This document shows positions 53,955-56,748 of a stretch of 56,748 nucleotides of DNA, in pieces. Location of the stretch: the NCBI GenBank assembly GCA_021781575.1, contig JAJXWP010000030.1:1-56748 (forward strand), read 5' to 3'. Made by a program: the position numbers and the translations under genes. This DNA comes from Pseudomonadota bacterium (GTDB lineage: Bacteria > Pseudomonadota > Alphaproteobacteria > Rhodospirillales > Magnetospirillaceae). Position 1 is the stretch's first letter. The number at the start of each line of letters is the position of its first letter. The notes beneath the pieces are model-generated. The model had not been told where the DNA came from. It worked only from the letters and a program-made list of their open reading frames with translations, and did no database searches.

Positions 53955-55166
53955 TCAAGGCGGCAACTCCATCGTCCCGGTGAACGGATTGAAGCCGCGC
54001 TCGGCCAGGGCCGCCCAGGCGGTCGCGCCCAAGTGCGGCAGGTGAAAATAGAGGCGCGGCCTGCTCGGCTCGGTATCGAGCATGAAACCGGTCGGCAGTC
54101 TGGGAACATTGGAAGCGTAGTACCCGCCGGCCGGCGCCCGCAAACTCTCCACCGCGGCGATCAGGGCCTTGGCCTGGCTGGTGCGGCCGAGCAACCGAAC
54201 CAGCAGCGCCACCTGGGCCGTCCCCTCAGTCCATAGGCCTTGTCCTGGTTGGCCATAGGCGAAACCGCCGTCCACCCGCAGCCGGTGCTCGGCGGTCGCC
54301 AGCGCCGCCGCGAACGGATCAACGGCTCCGGGCAGCGCCAACAGCGGCCAGACCTGGGCGTCCAGCGCCAGGAACGGATTGGGCGTCGAGCCATCGTCCG
54401 CCGTGCCGGCGGCGAAGCAGCCGCAGCCGGGATCCCACATCGCCTTGACGAAGCCGCGGGCGGCGTCGGCCAGGCCGCGCCAGTGTGGGGCTTCGCTTGC
54501 GGCAGCCAGGCGGGCGAATGCAGCGGCAAGGTCGGTGTTATGTTCGGTCGATTTCCAGGTCAGGCGGCGCGGGTCGGGTTCGTGGCCGAACGTGCCGCCG
54601 GTGAAGCCGCCGGGCCCGCGGGCGTCGCGCCGGCCGGCAACCCATCGGCCGATCCGCTCCGCCCCCGCCCGGTATTGTCCCCCGGCACCGGTCCGGTCGA
54701 GGCTGAGCAAGGCGAGCATGGCCCAGGCCATGTTGCCGGTGTCGCTGCCCGCCTGATAGCGGTCCTCGAGCCACATCTTCCGCCGATCATCCCACCAGCC
54801 GGCGAGCTTCATCGGCCCGTCGCCTACTGGCCCGGCGGCATAGCCGTTGCGCAGACGCCCGTCGTGCCAGAAGCGGTCGTGGTCGAGGGCGAACAGGATG
54901 GCGTCGCCGATACGCCGGGCCTTGGCCGCCTGGCCGCAGCCGATCAGGGCGATGGTGGCAGCGGCGTTGTCGTAAAGGAACGCCGCGCCGTGCAGCGGTC
55001 CAGCCTGCACCGTCGGGTAGCTGGGCAGGAATATCGCGCCCGGCGCAGCGGCGTCCACCAGCCCGGAGAGAGTGGCGCAGGCGTTCTCGGCCGCGGCAGC
55101 AGGCGCCGCGACGCTCCAGGCGCTGATCCCGGCTGCGATGGCAACGGCCGACAGCCAGCGCCGCAT
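53955..55166 (-). CDS. Secreted protein with helical-toroid character, unknown function
   Basis: 403 aa. Sec signal peptide MRRWLSAVAIAAGISAWSVA...AAAA. The mature part has repeated helical segments with Trp/Asp/Gly-rich loops (DHDRFWHDGRLRNGYAAG, LAGWWDDRRKMWLEDRYQAGSDTGNMAWAMLALL, LTWKSTEHNTDLAAAF, GQGLWTEGTAQVALLV). This is the style of (alpha/alpha)6 toroid proteins such as six-hairpin glycosidases and lyases. No catalytic residues can be assigned with confidence. An upstream ATG (55190) would add 8 residues; 55166 has GGAAG 6 nt upstream. Divergent from fbp. Confidence 0.65.
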   Translation of the reverse strand: MRRWLSAVAIAAGISAWSVAAPAAAAENACATLSGLVDAAAPGAIFLPSYPTVQAGPLHGAAFLYDNAAATIALIGCGQAAKARRIGDAILFALDHDRFWHDGRLRNGYAAGPVGDGPMKLAGWWDDRRKMWLEDRYQAGSDTGNMAWAMLALLSLDRTGAGGQYRAGAERIGRWVAGRRDARGPGGFTGGTFGHEPDPRRLTWKSTEHNTDLAAAFARLAAASEAPHWRGLADAARGFVKAMWDPGCGCFAAGTADDGSTPNPFLALDAQVWPLLALPGAVDPFAAALATAEHRLRVDGGFAYGQPGQGLWTEGTAQVALLVRLLGRTSQAKALIAAVESLRAPAGGYYASNVPRLPTGFMLDTEPSRPRLYFHLPHLGATAWAALAERGFNPFTGTMELPP

Positions 55167-55348
55167 CCTGCGCTTCCATTCCCCATACATCGGGCCTACC
55201 CCGTCTTCCTGCCACGATTATGCCGGTCGAGAGGGCCGTGGCGTCTCACGCCCACCCTGTTCCGCAAGGCTACCACGCCGTCACCGCGCGTCTCATCGAC
55301 TTCGGCGCCAGCTGGCGATGGGCTGGCCGGCATAGGTCCTGGCGACAG

Positions 55349-55377
55349 TTGAAAGCCGGCGCGCGTTGGTCTAACAC
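55349..55377 (+). promoter_or_regulatory. Putative fbp promoter
   Basis: TTGAAA, 17-bp spacer, TAACAC, ending 66 bp before the fbp ATG. The predicted start falls inside the palindrome at 55377-55394. The rest of the 277-bp gap (55167-55443) shows no gene. Confidence 0.4.
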
Positions 55378-55394
55378 TCCGGCGCGCGCCGGAG
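55377..55394. promoter_or_regulatory. Perfect 18-bp palindrome at the predicted fbp start site
   Basis: CTCCGGCGCGCGCCGGAG, fully self-complementary, directly after the proposed -10. It could be an operator or a 5'-terminal RNA hairpin. Confidence 0.5.
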
Positions 55395-55443
55395 CCCTTC
55401 CGTATAGGACGGATAGGGTTCGACGCACGGCGAGGGGAGAAGA

Positions 55444-56478
55444 ATGTCCTACAAGCGCGTCACATTGTCCCATTTCCTGCTCGACGAACAGCGCCGGCAT
55501 GCCGGCTCGGGATCCTTCACCACCCTGCTCAACGACATCCGCACGGCCTGCAAGATGATCTCGCACGAGGTCAACCGCGGGGCCATGGCAGGCAATCTGG
55601 GCCTCGCCGGCGCCGAGAACGTGCAAGGAGAGGAGCAGAAGAAGCTGGACGTCCTGGCCAACGAGATCTTCCTGCACATGAACGCGCTCGGCGGCAATTA
55701 CGCCGGCATGGCCTCGGAAGAGCTGGAGGACGTGCGCAGCGTGCATGGCGAAGCGGGCCGCTACCTGCTGCTGTTCGACCCGTTGGACGGCTCGTCCAAC
55801 ATCGACGTCAACATCTCGGTCGGCAGCATCTTCTCCATTCTCCGTCTGCCCGACGGAATGAGCGCCTCGTCCTGCGAGGCCTTCCTGCAGCCCGGCGTCG
55901 AACAGGTGGCCGCCGGCTATGCCTTGTATGGCTCATCGACCATGCTGGTACTGACCACGGGAAACGGCGTCAACGGCTTCACCTATGACCAGAACGTCGG
56001 CATTTTCGTGCTGACCCATCCGAACATGCGCATCCCCGAGGACACCAAGGAGTTTTCCATCAACGCGTCACGCGCACGCTTCTGGGACCCGCCGGTGAAG
56101 CGCTATATCGAAGAATGCCAAGCCGGCAAGGCCGGGCCGCGTGGCAAGGACTTCAACATGCGCTGGGTGGCCTCGATGGTCGCCGAGGTGCATCGCATCC
56201 TATGCCGCGGCGGCGTCTTCCTTTACCCGGTGGATGAGGACAACCGGAAGAAGGGTGGCAAGCTGCGGCTGATGTATGAAGCCAACCCCATGGCCTTTAT
56301 CGTCGAACAGGCGGGCGGCCGCGCCTCCACCGGCCGCCAACGTATTCTCGAGGTACAACCCCAGGGCCTGCACCAGCGGGTGGGCGTGATCCTCGGCTCG
56401 GCCAACGAGGTCGAACGGCTGGAAAGCTTTTACCGGGAATTCGACGTGGTGGAGGAAAAATCTGCGACATCAGCCTGA
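55444..56478 (+). CDS. fbp: Fructose-1,6-bisphosphatase class 1
   Basis: 344 aa. Gluconeogenic phosphatase (also used in the Calvin cycle). Metal motif [22 protein letters not shown] and the substrate block [39 protein letters not shown] are typical. Shine-Dalgarno AGGGGAGAAG directly upstream. Monocistronic here; the inverted repeat at 56492 follows. Confidence 0.97.
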   Translation: MSYKRVTLSHFLLDEQRRHAGSGSFTTLLNDIRTACKMISHEVNRGAMAGNLGLAGAENVQGEEQKKLDVLANEIFLHMNALGGNYAGMASEELEDVRSVHGEAGRYLLLFDPLDGSSNIDVNISVGSIFSILRLPDGMSASSCEAFLQPGVEQVAAGYALYGSSTMLVLTTGNGVNGFTYDQNVGIFVLTHPNMRIPEDTKEFSINASRARFWDPPVKRYIEECQAGKAGPRGKDFNMRWVASMVAEVHRILCRGGVFLYPVDEDNRKKGGKLRLMYEANPMAFIVEQAGGRASTGRQRILEVQPQGLHQRVGVILGSANEVERLESFYREFDVVEEKSATSA

Positions 56479-56491
56479 GAAAGAAAAATCG

Positions 56492-56580
56492 CCCCCACTG
56501 AGGACATGGAGAACACCGAGAAATAAAGCCGGTAAAAGCGATGATTCCCTTTCTGTGTTCTTCATGATCTCCGTGGGTGC
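56492..56580. repeat. Inverted-repeat element after fbp
   Basis: Left arm CCCCCACTGAGGACATGGAG plus AACACCGAGAA and right arm TTCTGTGTTCTTCATGATCT plus CCGTGGGTG are imperfect inverted repeats, about 28 bp apart. Sits between convergent fbp and etfA, where it may act as a terminator. Same theme (CCACGGAG...CACGGAGA) as the element at 26931-27083. Confidence 0.7.
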
Positions 56581-56594
56581 GGTCCATCTTTTTC

Positions 56595-56748
56595 TCAGAT
56601 TTGCGCCGTGACTTCGGGTATGGCCTGGAACAGGTCGGCGACCAATCCGTAGTCGGCGACCTGGAAGATCGGCGCTTCCTCGTCCTTGTTGATGGCGACG
56701 ATGACCTTGCTGTCCTTCATTCCGGCCAGGTGCTGGATGGCCCCGGAG
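56595..56748 (-). CDS. etfA: Electron transfer flavoprotein subunit alpha, C-terminal part
   Basis: Only the last 51 codons are inside the window; the gene continues to the right. The C-terminus [20 protein letters not shown] followed by [20 protein letters not shown] is diagnostic of EtfA, covering the FAD-binding end. EtfAB passes electrons from acyl-CoA dehydrogenases to the quinone pool. Ends 117 bp from fbp, convergent. Confidence 0.95.
   Translation of the reverse strand, partial: SGAIQHLAGMKDSKVIVAINKDEEAPIFQVADYGLVADLFQAIPEVTAQI

Overview
The window is high-GC chromosomal DNA from an alphaproteobacterium, most probably a Rhodospirillales member (Magnetospirillum/Phaeospirillum-like). 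This is inferred from gene content, not from a database search. The evidence is an F1-only ATP synthase operon (atpHAGDC without the F0 genes), an mdh-sucCDAB-lpdA operon, and an sdhCDAB set next to mesaconyl-CoA hydratase and a Mcl2-like CitE protein of the ethylmalonyl-CoA pathway. The DNA is dense housekeeping sequence. I see no prophage, CRISPR array, transposase, tRNA or rRNA.

Layout. 1-5692: end of the kdp potassium operon (kdpB 3' part, kdpC, kdpD, kdpE). 5776-7304: mtgA and murI, cell wall. 7561-13884: gpmI, envC-like, ctpA, a YibQ-like deacetylase-fold protein and rppH, tightly packed or overlapping. 13958-15698: DyP peroxidase and a diiron ferritin-like protein, convergent. 15883-20752: atpHAGDC on the minus strand, with a strong terminator. 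20932-24941: priA, then divergently a tiny relic of a fructose-6-phosphate aldolase gene, a DUF484 gene and xerC. 24938-25405: lipoprotein-type truncated haemoglobin. 25506-34422: mdh-sucCD-sucAB-lpdA, the lower half of the TCA cycle. 34604-37238: zapE, a DHH phosphoesterase and a small lipoprotein. 37291-42981: sdhCDAB, mch and mcl2. 43088-44642: pdxY and a LysE-family exporter. 44715-52819: one long minus-strand series, ffh-rpsP-rimM-trmD-rplS, then leuC-leuD-leuB, then a leader ORF plus terminator, then asd. 52984-56748: an HhH-domain protein, a secreted protein with helical-toroid character, fbp, and the 3' end of etfA.

How the genes work together. The centre is a carbon and energy block: TCA enzymes, succinate dehydrogenase, F1-ATPase, two ethylmalonyl-CoA pathway steps, and gluconeogenesis/glycolysis (fbp, gpmI). 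That suits an organism living on acetate or other organic acids. The mdh and mcl2 upstream regions share an 18-bp dyad with an identical 12-bp core, which suggests common control.

Most notable signals. (1) A 36-codon leader ORF, with a good Shine-Dalgarno and a Thr/Lys/Ile-rich tail, precedes an intrinsic terminator with a competing antiterminator just upstream of asd: a candidate amino-acid attenuator. (2) A 22-codon fossil keeps the first and last codons of a transaldolase-like gene with the middle deleted. (3) ffh has a structured 5' leader with three consecutive hairpins behind a good promoter. (4) Two families of dispersed intergenic palindromes occur, one nested inside the other between sucB and lpdA.
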